A stretch of DNA of 64,000 nt from Romanomermis culicivorax (lineage: Eukaryota; Nematoda; Enoplea; Mermithida; Mermithidae). Of this stretch, positions 1 to 10,515 are shown in pieces (position 1 is the first letter of the stretch; each line of letters begins with the position of its first letter). The stretch lies in NCBI GenBank assembly GCA_963922205.1, contig CAWUHX010000008.1, forward strand, positions 1,769,282 to 1,833,281, given 5' to 3'. Position numbers and translations under genes: made by a program. The notes under the pieces were generated by a model. That model saw nothing but the letters and a program-made list of their open reading frames with translations. It was not told where the DNA came from and searched no databases.

Positions 1-1510
1 TATATGCAGCGTGTATGTTTGAGGCAACCTACTAAAGTGAAGTTTCTAAGCATTTTGATGAGTTTTGACAGGATTCACAGCACTCCAAAAATTTTTTTGG
101 CTGACCCCCCCCCCATCCCAATAAATTACCATGCTGCACGTGGATGGGTTTGAGTAAAGCATGTTAAGCAAACAAATATGACTATTCCAGCAGTTTTTAT
201 GTCTAGAAAGTAGCGCTGAGCTGATGAGATAGTTATAGAAAGAATATGCAGGAGTCAGGATTCGATTCCATTAATGATGCACAACAAAATTATAAGAAGA
301 ATATATGTTGCCAGACTTGATTAGAGTCATATTTATTATTAGCTTCTGCTCTAAAGAGCTTAATCTTTAAACCGAACATCAAAGAAAATTCCTATCAACT
401 TCGAGGTAATTCGAGAAATGTTCAAATTAAATCGCTATAATTTCCTGATATGCAAAGATGTCATCTCCCAGGAGTCGAGTTAAACCAAACATTGAGAAGA
501 AACTATCCTTCTCTAACTTCAGGATCTGATTGCAAATCTTTTATCACGAAAACTGGTCCATTTACTACGTTTAATTAATCGAATAATGAAAGGCATCCAT
601 CACCAATCAAGGAACTATGACGTGAAAGACTTGAACCATTCTAACTGAATTTTTTTCAAACCCCATTTTGTGAGGTATTTTGAGTTAATCTGATTAGACA
701 ATGAATCTCTATAGAGTTTTGAATGAGAAGTCTATATTCTGTTTTTTAAATGCCTGTGAAGGATAAAACTAGAACATAATACACATTTCGTTCACTTTCT
801 CTGCTGAACTAATTTTCATATGGTTTTGTGACTTTACTGAAATATCCTTGGAATGTCCTCAGTGAAAATTTTCATATGAAAGCGTTTTTGCGTTCAAAAA
901 CACGGCAATCGTCAAAAACACGGCAATCGTTAGTCCATCGCCTCAACATAGATATTTAACTGCACAACATTGTTCAAGTATTGAAAAAAAGAACTCTTTA
1001 AGTGAATAATCAACTGAAAAGTCGCCTTGCTCATGACTAGGTGAGCATAAAAAAACATAAAAACAATATTTCCTTGTTAACTCAAGGTACAGTTAAGCAT
1101 ATAACAACGCTTTATGGCCATATGTGAGGAAAGTACAAGTTAACAGCTGCCTAATTGAGCTAATGAAAAAACTCAACATGATTCTGATATTTTTTGAGGT
1201 CGAAAGATAAATCTGCTACAATCTGGGCCGACATGCTTGAAAATTTCGTCATTTTTAGTCCTTGTGTACAATTTGCTTATATTTGCTACAGCTGCACTCT
1301 GCTTAACATGTACCACTTTTGAAATTATAATTCCAAGAATTCGAAAATTACCATATACACTGATTGCGCGATTTCGAAAAATACTGCAATACTTAAGTCT
1401 GTCGAAAGTATTGAGCTTTCAAACAGAATTTTGACTGATATTAAGGATTTGCTAAGAGTGACCATGCAGCTATCTCAGATACGAACTGTTGCAGAATTAT
1501 AAGACAATGC
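1..1510. other. Non-coding stretch, no gene recognised
   Basis: AT-rich sequence with many stops in all frames. The 65-codon ORF at 1237-1434 is not kept as a gene, because its counterpart near 24330-24660 has no matching ORF. The stretch contains the empty sites for two solo LTRs found in copy 2: TATC at 393-396 and CTCT at 799-802. Confidence 0.6.
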
Positions 1511-1514
1511 TGTT

Positions 1515-1610
1515 CTCTTTGCTCAGTTGGTTTAGCGAATTGGACTGTGCTGACATTGGGCACATGCTAGTGCGGTTGCAGCCTTTGGATCGAGCCTAGC
1601 CACAAGAAGA
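1515..1610 (+). repeat. tRNA-like SINE head (A and B box)
   Basis: The sequence TTGCTCAGTTGG at 1519-1530 fits the RNA polymerase III A box, and TTGGATCGAGCC at 1585-1596 fits the B box. The spacing is somewhat long, as in tRNAs with a long variable arm. I could not pair an acceptor stem, so this looks like a tRNA-derived SINE head or tRNA pseudogene and not a working tRNA. In copy 2 the matching place (about 24745-24765) keeps only the first bases of the A box before jumping to sequence equivalent to about 2195, so most of it was lost there. Confidence 0.5.
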
Positions 1611-1690
1611 TGCTCCATGGAGATGTCTCAATACTGACGATCAGACAAATTAGGTGGTGGAATGATGAACGCTATGCAATGTACCAAAAT

Positions 1691-1925
1691 ATATTTTATA
1701 AATCGAGAAGTTTTTCAATGAAGATACAATCCCTGAGGAATTTGATGATGGTCAATTTTCCGAGGAAATATGTCACGAAACCAGCATAAACCAGCAGATG
1801 AACATTTTCTATGTGGGAGAAAGATAAAAAAAGTATATTGTTGACAAATAAGTCATGTGATTCAGTAAGAGGTTCAAAGGCACCTAACGCCTGCTTTTGT
1901 CCGGTTCTAATTACTTTCCTTTTCT
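1691..1925 (-). pseudogene. Hint (Hog) domain, C-terminal fragment
   Basis: Read on the minus strand from 1925, one frame stays open for about 70 codons and matches the C-terminal third of the intact Hint units at 3965 and 29786. It has the PLTES block, then FVNNI, then a hydrophobic tail ending at a TAA. The N-terminal part of the same unit lies at 3115-3240. It is separated by the minisatellite foldback at 1925-2765 and further unassigned sequence. The domain is therefore cut in two and cannot be made as one protein without splicing out about 1.2 kb. Identity rests on the paralogues in this window. Confidence 0.7.
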
Positions 1926-2765
1926 GTAGAATAGACGGCCGATATTAGATCTCAGACACTAGAGCGCGGGAACATTAGAGTGCTGACATCAGAGCACAGG
2001 GACATAAAAGTGCGTGCAGTAGAGCGCAGAGACATTAGATCACAAGACAATGGAGCACAGAAAAATTGGATCAGAGCAGTATAAAAAAACGAAAACGAAA
2101 TAATTTGAAAAACAACTGCTTTTCCGTCCATACTTTCACAGTCCTACTGTTTAATATTATCGTAAAAGCAAAAAAAACGTCATAGGTTTATTCCGATTTT
2201 TGCGAGATCTGACGAAAATTAGTTCAGCCATCAATTATGTGAAACCTCTCCACAAAAAAACTGTGTGAGCTTTTTTCCAAAAACAAGGGTACTTTGTACT
2301 TTTTTCGAGTTGATTTATATTTTTATCTATGGTGAAACTACCATGGGGATACTTTCTACTTCCTTTGCAAAAACACTTTCTGAATAGATAAATAGCGGAA
2401 TCAATGCTTGTTCGAGTAGTTAGTAAAAAAGGTGGAGCATGCAAATCTTTTACATGGAATTTGCAAGACGCAAAAAATAGGAAATATATGACCTTTGAAC
2501 AAAATTATTTCCTTTCGTATGTTTGAATTCATCTTGAATTCCTAACTCACATTCAGAATAACACACACAGTTTTTTGTCAGGTTTTAAAACACTTTGTCA
2601 TCTTTTGAAATAATGCTGCTTGCAAAGTTTTTTTTCATTTTCAAAAAAAATTTAAAATTTTTGTCGGTTGCAGACCAGGGCACATTGGTTCGAAAAAATC
2701 AGTTTTTTTCAAATGCACTCTAATGTCCCTGTGCTCTATTGTCCTCTACTCTGGTGTCCCTGTGA
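1925..2765. repeat. Foldback element with 15-bp minisatellite arms
   Basis: The left arm (1930-2080) repeats units such as AGCACAGGGACATTAGAG. The right arm (2700-2765) repeats the complementary sense, such as CTCTAATGTCCCTGTG. The interior is AT-rich and matches 24765-25240. The same unit makes up much longer arrays at 20725-22275, 26590-26890 and 27715-27875. The inverted arms make this resemble Foldback-type elements, whose ends are built from short tandem repeats. Confidence 0.65.
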
Positions 2766-3114
2766 AAATCGATAATGACCTATCGCTCCACTTATACATG
2801 CTATATCCATGCTAGTATTTTTCAATATGTTCAATGGATATAGGTATTAGGTACTCATGTCGGATTATGCACACAGAAGAAAATAAACATCGTAGAGACA
2901 CAATAAACTAATAAACATCGTAGATGCAGAAGTTAAGCTACAGCTTAGCTTCCAATGCAAAACATGTGAAAACGCTAAGCTGAGGCTTAAGCTGGTGCTC
3001 AGCAACAGCTTCGCTGAGCTGCAGCTTAACTTCTTGGTAATACTGACTTAAGCTCCAGCTTAACCAAGACGGTTTTAAGCTCAATCCCAGACTTGCTACA
3101 GCTTTATAGTAATA

Positions 3115-3240
3115 CTGGCCCCTGATTTTAGCCTTTGCATCAAATTGAATCCAGCTTTTCAGTTCAAGTAAAGCAGTGAACCAAATTTTCGGGATCCATG
3201 TTGGAGGACATTGATTTCATCTTCATCAAAAAGGCATCCC
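3115..3240 (-). pseudogene. Hint (Hog) domain, N-terminal fragment
   Basis: On the minus strand this gives a GC-start Hint segment with the HGSRKF block also seen in the intact copy at 29786-30421, then a TGA soon after. The residues following the presumed nucleophilic Cys (Leu-Phe-Asp in place of Phe-Ala-Gly) have drifted. It is the other half of the unit whose C-terminal part is at 1691-1925, and matches the fragment at 27890-28140. Confidence 0.6.
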
Positions 3241-3244
3241 TGAA

Positions 3245-3960
3245 TCAAATGGGACTACCATAGTATCTAAACCTAAGTAAATTATTTCGGAAAATTTATC
3301 CAGAGCACATTGTAATGTACCTGAGAAATGTGACATGTAGACCTTTTTTTCACTCGGGGAAATGCAAATCTTCCAATTGAAGCTTCAATTGATTAAAGAG
3401 AATTTGGAATACAGTGTCGGTTTAACTGTGAATCCATCTTTAATTTTCCAAGAAAGGATGTTTTTATGTCGCAATAAGGTCAACTTTTACTATTTCAATG
3501 TATTATAATGACATACTGATCCTAATTGAAGAACAGAGATGGAAAAATCCGATCCTACAACATACCTACAATTTTATTTCGATTTTTAATCTTTAATCTT
3601 ACTCTTAAATAATAAAGTTGACGAAATTCAATAAAAATTTTCCACAACATTTTTCTACTAATATGATGAAATGAATTGTCATAAATATGTTTATGTGTAA
3701 TGTTAAGCCCTTGAGTATCCTAAATGAAAATTCAATGCATCTAAGTAAATTAGGATACCTTTGGTATTCTGAATACAAAAGGGACAAAATCTAATAATCA
3801 ACCTGTACAAAACTTTATCCTAAGCCTGAGGTAACTTAAGTCTGTTGAAAAATGAATCACTATCGTCTAGTGATGCCTTGGGATCCTTTTACTTTGATTT
3901 GATTATTGATATTGATTATTACTGATTGATTACATTGATACTGTACGTTATTTTCATCAA
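3245..3960. other. Duplicated non-coding spacer
   Basis: This spacer matches 28130-28157 plus 29097-29780 in copy 2. It contains the empty TA site (near 3262-3270) for the pogo-like element inserted in copy 2 at 28158. No ORF here is conserved in the other copy. Confidence 0.6.
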
Positions 3961-3964
3961 CTCT

Positions 3965-4606
3965 TTATTCCGAACAATGTGCAAACAAATTCGACAAATC
4001 GAGAAAGTTAAGCAATGAAAATGCAATACCTGAAGATTTTACAGATGGTACGACTGTTCGGAGGAAATAGGTCATAATACCAGCATATTGAAACATAAAT
4101 TCTTGAAGATAAACATTTTCTACATGCGTGAAAGATGACACGAGTATGTCATTGACAAATAAGTTACGGGATTCTGTAAGTGGCGCATAGGCACCTGACA
4201 TTTGCTTCAGTTGAATTTTGATCACTTCTCTTTTCCTTAACGAGTCGCCGTATCTCACGTAAAGGTGGTCCCCAACACGGACGTTTGCAGCCCTCGTCAA
4301 ATTCATCACGTCGTTGTAACCACTTTTATAAATCAAGTGATCAGGCGTGATGTGCAAGAAATGTGAATCTTCTAATTGAATGAACAGAAAACTGATTCTA
4401 ACCTTCGAATCGAAATGAATCCAGCTTTTCAATTTCGAAAAAATCTGCGTTCGGCTTTTATTGTAACTTGCAAATGAAAAGGACAGTAAGGATTCCCCGT
4501 CCACTGTATTTGATATATCGCTAAATTTTTTTGATCCGTGGTTGAGAAAAATGATTTTGTCAGCACCGGCGAAGCATCCACCGCTAGGTAATGTTTGTGA
4601 CGATGT
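3965..4606 (-). CDS. Hedgehog-type Hint (Hog) domain protein, terminal exon
   Basis: A 213-codon open exon matches the Hint domain of Hedgehog and nematode Hedgehog-related proteins, which self-cleave at an N-terminal Cys. In order it has: the Cys nucleophile in GGCFAGAD near residues 9-16 of the exon; the core motif HITPDH with the Thr-x-x-His pair; the strand IRVGDHLY-like block (VRVGDHLYV here); and the PLTESRNLFVNDILVSS block typical of the Hog C-terminus. It ends in LFAHCSE and TAA at 3965. There is no in-frame ATG before the Cys. The open frame starts right after TTTAAAG, a plausible 3' splice site, so I place the exon start at 4606. No Hedge, Wart or Ground domain was found upstream (4607-5320), and none is visible at the intact paralogue (29786-30421). 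It may be a Hog-only gene or an orphaned last exon. Confidence 0.75.
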   Translation of the reverse strand, partial: TSSQTLPSGGCFAGADKIIFLNHGSKKFSDISNTVDGESLLSFSFASYNKSRTQIFSKLKSWIHFDSKVRISFLFIQLEDSHFLHITPDHLIYKSGYNDVMNLTRAANVRVGDHLYVRYGDSLRKREVIKIQLKQMSGAYAPLTESRNLFVNDILVSSFTHVENVYLQEFMFQYAGIMTYFLRTVVPSVKSSGIAFSLLNFLDLSNLFAHCSE

Positions 4607-4609
4607 CTT

Positions 4610-5384
4610 TAAAAAAACATTTGATCCTGATAGTAAACTGAGAAAAAATCCTCATTCTTAATTAGGGTTCACAATATTGCATTGGCCCTAATATAGCCAA
4701 CTTTTCAATAGAATTTGCGAGCTCTATAAAAATGGTAATGAATCAAAATTTTTCTAGGAAAATTTTTTATGTCTGCTTCAATTGTAATTGTCAACAACAA
4801 ACTCTCTGCATCGTTTAACTACAGTTCAAATGTATCTGAGACTCCTAATGACCTTGAAATCTACGATGGCCAGCATACATGTTCATGTGGAGTTGGGAAA
4901 TGGACCCCCAGCAGAATTTTTATGCTGTGCATGTATTTCGATTAGTAACTGGATCCCACTGGAAGTGATTATTGGAACTATTTTTCGGAGATGACAGCAT
5001 ATGTGTACAACAGCTAAAATCTGTTTATCAATAGAAAGTTGAGGTTTCAAGCTTTAATAATTTTTTCGCAATGTGTTAATAGAATTCAACTTCTATAGAA
5101 AGGAGTGTAAGACATTGGCGTTAATCATGTTTTTTCCCATACAAACACGGCTTGAGCATTGTCTATTAGGTAGGCAGTACGTTGAAATAAGATCTTCAAC
5201 AATTGAGTGCTAGCTGACGTTAACAGTTGAAAATTTCTTCTTGACGGAAATTTTACGTGATTGATAGGGACATGATAGAAAATCTCACGCGCAGCCAGGT
5301 TGGTTGGTGAACACAATTTTTAGCGAAGCCAAACAGTGGCTGCAGGATGTTTTCCGCACTCACTGACAAACTGAGACAACCAAA
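4610..5384. other. Region upstream of Hint exon, no exon recognised
   Basis: If the Hint exon at 3965-4606 has upstream exons they should be here on the minus strand. I find none. The short ORFs at 4788-4994 (plus) and 5125-5316 (minus) are not conserved as ORFs in the duplicate at 30440-31130, though the DNA itself is clearly homologous. Confidence 0.5.
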
Positions 5385-6425
5385 GTGAGCAATCCCCAAA
5401 TGAGCGATTCCTATGTGAGCGACTTCCAACTGAGCGAATTCCAAACAAGCGATCGAGGACTTGGTGACACTTTCTTCATATTTTCCTACTATACTTCATA
5501 TTTTTCTCTGTATATTTCTTTTGTTCGTTTTCTGTGTGTATTGTTGTTTTCTTGTTCTAACGTTTTCATCTTTTGTCGGACTTTCTTTCATTTTCTTTCT
5601 TCTTGTCATCTTATCTTTTCTTTTTCTGCCTACGATACAATACGTTACAAGTTGTCATTTTAAATAACCGTAGTCTTTTATATAATTCTTGTACAGTTTG
5701 GCATTCTTGGGTCTGTGATCGTTGTAAGTCTGAATATCTACATTAAAAATATAAAAAAGAATGTTCGAAGAAACAAAAAATCAAGAGAAGAGAGCTGTCA
5801 ACAAAAAAGGCATTAAGAATAAGTGAAAAAAGTGGAAAAACATTAGAAAAAGAAGAAAACTTGAATAAAGTAATAAGAAAAAACAGCAAGATAGAAAGAG
5901 CAGCAATGATGAAAGAAAAAAAAGTGAAAAACGAACAAAAAGGAGAAAGAATCAGGAGAATAGGAAGAGAGAAAGATAAAGAAGTAAAATCGAAAACCAA
6001 GTTGAAAAATAAGAAAGAATGGAGAAAAAATCACAGAAGAAAATTGAATAGGAAATAAAACGTGCCGAATTGTATAAGAACTATATGGGAGACAATGCTT
6101 ATTAAAAATGGCAACTTGTAAAGTACTGTTTCGTGAGCAAATAGAAAACTGTATGTAAAAAGGAAGAACAAAATTGGAGAAAGCAGGAAAAAAAGTTAAA
6201 AAGGCAAAGACATAAAGGAAAACATAAGCAACACACAGAACGAAAGAAAGAAAGAAATATATACAAAGAAAACTAAAAGGTGAAGAAGAATAATCTGAAG
6301 AAAGCCTTATTACATTCTCTATCGCTCGTTTGAGATCGCCCAGTTTGGAATTCACTCATTTGGGAATTCGGTCATTTGTGAATCGCTCAATTGAGAATCA
6401 CTCTCTTGGGAACAGCCAATCTAGA
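5385..6425. mobile_element. Foldback element, GAGCGATTCCCAA family
   Basis: The left end carries degenerate 13-15-bp repeats of the type GTGAGCGATTCC, followed by a pyrimidine-rich tract (about 5460-5660). The right end (about 6060-6425) is the reverse complement of this, ending in repeats of GAATCGCTCAATTGAG type. The centre (5740-6060) is purine-rich. The open frames across the arms encode low-complexity Phe/Ser/Leu-rich strings in one sense and Lys/Glu-rich strings in the other, as expected from homopurine/homopyrimidine DNA, and are not genes. Related copies are at 31225-32335 (full) and 46270-46660 (one arm). Confidence 0.75.
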
Positions 6426-7255
6426 AATTCCATCCCCAATCAAATTCGCATCCCAAAGCTTGAAAATCAACGTAATCAGAATAGTACAGTAATACAAGGA
6501 GCTAACCTGCAAAGGAAACCATATCAAAAGATATACTGTAATGATAAATATATTCATTGCGTCCAGAACAAGTGAGGTTGGAGTAAAGTCAATATTTATT
6601 CACTAGAAAGTATAAGCAGCTGTTTAAAAGGATGAACAGGCTAGATATTTTCCTAGTTACTTCACTAAGATCACAAAACCACGTTATAATTTAGTCCAGC
6701 AAAAAATCGGTGAATGGAATGTGTACCAGGTTCTAGTTTGATCATTATTATTCGGAAGCATTTCACGAAAAACAGGATATAAACTTGTCGTTCATAATGC
6801 ATGGCGTTTTACTATCTCATTAGAAGACTTAATTTTATTTACTTGGAATATTGCCCAAAAATTAGGATTTAAAAAATCTGTCAGAATAACGTCACGATTC
6901 ATCAATTGGCACGATGATGGATCTCTTTCCTTATTCGATTAATTGAATGTAGAAGAAAGACCCATTTTCATGATAAATGATATCCAATCAGATCCTGAAA
7001 TTGGTGAACGCACATCTATTTTTTAGAAGGTATATACTGGAGTAGTTATGATTTTCATCTCAATTTTTAACTGTCGATGCGGATTTTACGGTTACTGACC
7101 AATGACATCTCAACCTATCAGAAAAAAAAATTGTTTAAAATTTTTTAAAATCTAGCAATACCAAAGTTAATATAACATTTCGTCGAAGGTCGATTTTGAA
7201 ATTTAATTGTTTTTCACATGCAAACCGATTGTCAAATACAAAGTCTGACAATCTT
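6425..7255. other. Duplicated non-coding spacer
   Basis: This matches 32335-33105 in copy 2. No coding potential is conserved between the two copies. Confidence 0.6.
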
Positions 7256-7259
7256 AAGC

Positions 7260-7925
7260 TGAATTCAGAAGTGAAAAAAATCATAAGATTCGTATCGCCG
7301 ACTTTTGCCGATTTCGTAGGAATTTTATGGGCGACAGTTCCCGATTCTACCCATCGAGAAATAAAAAAATCTTAATATTTTTGTCGCCAACAGTGGCGAC
7401 AGTCGACGACAATTGGCGATATAGTCGGTGACTGTCGCTGATTTTAATCCTAGGAATTGCGGATGAAATTCTGTAAATAAAACACTGTTCTATTTTCCAG
7501 GATTGTCGCCGATTTTTTGCATTTGCTAAGCATAGGAATAAAATTTTGCTCCAGGCATCACAAAGTTTTTTCCAGCTATGTCCGAAGAATATAAAACCGA
7601 AACAACATCGAGTGTGCAAGTTCATACAATCCACATGTGTGGGGAAGAAAATTTTGTTTCGTTATTTTCAGGTACAACCTGTTTTTATTTTTTATGATAG
7701 AATTGTCTACATCAGTTTTGCCAAAAACTTTATCAGGTAACGTCCCGTTTCCCCGAAAGCACCTATTCCCTGAATGATTAATAAAATTCCATTTTTTCCG
7801 AACAATGCATTCGTCCTTATTACCTGAACGTCCCGATTCCCCGAATACTGGATAAAATAGCATTCTGCATTTCCCAAATAATTACTAAAATTCTATAAAT
7901 TGGCGGCTGTCACTAGTTGTCACTG
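7260..7925 (+). repeat. Family C interspersed repeat
   Basis: This repeat recurs at 33110-33735 and 56540-57410 and in part at 52915-53240, always in the same orientation. Its signature is repeated GTCGCCGATT/CGACAGTC words at both edges, a block with TTTTGCATGCTAAGCATAGG-like sequence, a TATAAAAC(C) block, and clusters of CCCGATTCCCCGAA words near its right part. A tandem array of the complementary word GGGGAATCGGGA occurs alone at 44450-44710. The type of element is unknown and no protein is encoded. Confidence 0.6.
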
Positions 7926-8054
7926 ACTGCTAACGATTAATGGTAATCAAATCCTAGGAATACGCGACATGAATTGGCTAGCACTCTTATCTAAAATATG
8001 TCGTGCACATTTCTCCAAAATTGAGGTAAAAGAATGGAAATTCGATTTGAGTAT

Positions 8055-9063
8055 TTATACGGGCCCGTACAGAGGCTACACAAAAGATACCCCTGTACAA
8101 AACATGTACATGAGAGTTTGCCACCTTAAGTGTGTGGGGTGATACAGGGGGTGTAGAAAGTACAGTGCACGGCTCAAATTCCTATAACGTACGGGGCCGT
8201 ACAGAGGGTGTGAAAAAGTATGATGGACGATGTGAAACTGTCCGAATTTTGTTAAGCCTGTAGAGCGATTTGGAGGTGTAAAAAGTAGGCCCAAAGCTTC
8301 AATGTGTAAAATTCTAACTTTCATGTACAAAGTACGCCCGAAGCATCAACTCATAAAATTCTACCTCCATGTAGAAAGCACGCCCTAAACTTCAACTTGT
8401 AAAATTCTGCCTAAACGTTCCTTGACTGACTTGGACATTAAAGTTGATGATGCTATCCGAGAAATTTGAAATACACTTGAGGGTCACAGAACCTGACGAT
8501 CTAACAGTTTTACTCGTTTTTTACAAAACTTTAACAAAAAATTTTCTTTGAGGACAGATTTTTTATGTACTTGGCACACGTTTTTTGATGATTCCATGCT
8601 TAAGCGTTGTTTTCCGGACAGGTTTTTTTCTGTTTCAGGGCACAATTTCCTATATGTTTTGTAAAAAAGACATGTCTCGATACAGTGAAAAATGTGCCAC
8701 GAAACAATGCTTAAGCATAGGGAACCATCAAGAATTGTATCCCGAATTCATAAGAAATGTGTCCTGGGCGTACCTTCTACATGAAAGTTGAATTCTACAG
8801 GGCTAGCGTACTTTCCACATGGGAGTAGAATTTTACAGATTGAAGTTTTGGGCAGCGCACTTTGTACCACCCTGTATTGCCCTTCATGCTTAACAAAATT
8901 CAGATCCTATTACATCGTTGGTCATAGCTTCTAGATACAATTACATTGTCGACCATACTTTCTACACCCCCTGAATCGTAGTGCATAGTTAAGGCAGCAA
9001 ACTTTCACGTATTTGTTTTGTACAAGAGTAGCTTTTGAGTACTCCCTGTACGGGCCCATATAA
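8055..9063. mobile_element. Foldback element, TACGGGCCCGTACAG family
   Basis: The left end reads TACGGGCCCGTACAGAGG followed by GATACCCCTGTACAAAAC. The right end is its complement, GTACTCCCTGTACGGGCCCATA at about 9040-9061. Inside each arm are degenerate units of about 45 bp built on AAATTCTACTTCCATGTAGAAAGTACGCCC words (here split over both senses). Related arms occur at 50610-51075, 55130-55460 and 62600-62890. The ORFs at 8076-8330 and 8585-8791 run through the repeat units and are not genes. Confidence 0.7.
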
Positions 9064-9733
9064 CTACTGATTGATTGCTGAGGGGCACTTTTTGCAACTT
9101 ATTCTTCATTTTCTATATCTTATCCATGATTTTTCTTTTTCATGGCTTTTCATCAATGAGTGGCGTGCTGGTCTTGTGGAAAGAACGAACCCGGTTATCT
9201 TTTCCACTGGAGGACGCACCTACCGGCTGGTGAAAGGATCACATTTTTTTCAATACCTTCACATTCATAGAATTTTCCCTCCAACAATTATCAAATCTCT
9301 TATCTAGTAAGCCCTCTTGCACTGTCCTTACTTATTTTAAATTAGGACTGCAGCTTCTAGTTCAAATATATTTTCATGAGATTCAATCTATCCAGGAAAT
9401 AACGAATTTCTACTCGATTTTCTGCTTTATTCTCCTTTGAATCATCCAGACATCCATTCTTCAACTTTTAAACTGTCTATGCGATTGCAAAATGCATATA
9501 TAATCGGCCTTTTAAAACAGGGGTGGTGTAGGATGGGAATCTCTGATTATAATAAACCCTGATCTGGTTGTGATAATGTAGTTTCAATCTGCAGATGAGC
9601 TCACTGACAGTTTTAATCTGGGATTAAACTAATCATTGTTTAATGAGCCAATGAGCCTAATAAAAAATGTAATCATTAGTTATTAGTGGTGTTTACTCCA
9701 CGAAAACTATAATCCCCCTTCAATGAGCCAATG
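9064..9733. other. Left flank of the LTR retrotransposon
   Basis: The part to about 9360 belongs to the segmental duplication; its pieces are at 35490-35570 and 37285-37350. The rest (9500-9733) is a short repetitive stretch with words AATGAGCCAATG, ending in AATG, which is the left copy of the retrotransposon's target duplication. No gene was seen. Confidence 0.55.
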
Positions 9734-10322
9734 TGTTGTAGTGTGTTTCCGCTGATTTTCAGGATTTTCTAATAGTTTGTCGATTTCGTAAAAACGCCCA
9801 CAAGTACAACACATCCAACCATGCCGGACCTGGCCCAGCATGACCATTTCTGTCGGAGAAGGATTTTGTGAATTAGTGTGTGAATTTTCCTGTGTCTCGT
9901 TTTATGTTATTATTCTTATTTTCGCCTGTACATTGGCCATTGTATTCTCTATAACAGTAAGTCGAAACGTTTATGGAAGGGGCGATTTTTAGGTAAGTTT
10001 TATAAATAAATGTTTAGTTAGAAAAGCGTTTTATTCGTGTCCAAAAGTGTGCTACCTTGTCTGACTAGTTTTAGTCAGGCATTTCTTGGGAAAGTAGTAT
10101 TCTGTTCTTGACTTCTCCCTTCTGAGTGAGGAGTCATTCCAAGGTTTAGGGCAGGCGCAGGGAAGCACTGGGGTTAAGGTCGATCCCTGGCTATCCCTCC
10201 TGTACTTCAATTCCTCTTACTGATTTCAACTCCTTCCTTGGACCCACAGATCAAGGAGGCAAGAAATCGGTCAGAGCCACCCCAAACGTCCAAAGGTCAA
10301 TCAAATTTCTCAAAATACAACA
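9734..10322 (+). repeat. 5' LTR
   Basis: The 589-bp LTR begins TGTTGTAGTG and ends AATACAACA. It contains a GTAAGT donor-like site and AATAAATG at about 10005-10012 as a candidate polyadenylation signal. Diverged relatives are the solo LTRs at 22489-22995 and 58489-59019, both on the minus strand. Confidence 0.93.
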
Positions 10323-10323
10323 C

Positions 10324-10341
10324 TGGTGAACCGTCTGGCTC
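10324..10341 (+). promoter_or_regulatory. Candidate tRNA primer binding site
   Basis: One base after the 5' LTR comes TGGTGAACCGTCTGGCTC. A primer binding site begins TGG, complementary to the CCA end of a tRNA, and sits at this spot. I could not assign the priming tRNA. Confidence 0.6.
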
Positions 10342-10515
10342 GCCTGTTGCAACCCCAGAACGCGCCGCCCGATTTTCCGACCGATTTTCGTCCATATTCT
10401 GCCCCATTTTTCGTCCAATTCTCACCTGTTCTTCGCCAAATTTCGCCCGTTTTTTCTCGAATTCTCGGCCAATTTTCAAGATTTTTAGAAGCCGGTTTCG
10501 TCAGCGCCTTCTTCA

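Larger units (their letters stand above)
110..9360 (+). repeat. Segmental duplication, copy 1
   Basis: This block matches about 20640-37350 in the same order and orientation by eye. The anchors are: AATAAATTACCATG near 120 against AATAAATTGCCATG near 20648; the stretch at 205-980 against 22310-24190; 2190-2680 against 24765-25240; 3120-5330 against 28040-31130; the foldback at 5385 against 31225; the family C repeat at 7260 against 33110; and 9075-9300 against pieces at 35490-35570 and 37285-37350. Copy 1 lacks most of the mobile insertions found in copy 2, so it serves as an empty-site reference. The edges are approximate and a dot plot would fix them. Confidence 0.85.

Noticed and set aside
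1515..1610. Functional tRNA gene
   Set aside because: A and B boxes are present but no acceptor stem pairs.
5461..6355. Long ORFs rich in Phe, Ser and Leu, or in Lys and Glu
   Set aside because: They follow the homopyrimidine/homopurine arms of a foldback element and appear in both copies in different frames.
8076..8330. 84-codon minus ORF
   Set aside because: Lies wholly within the foldback arm and its repeats.
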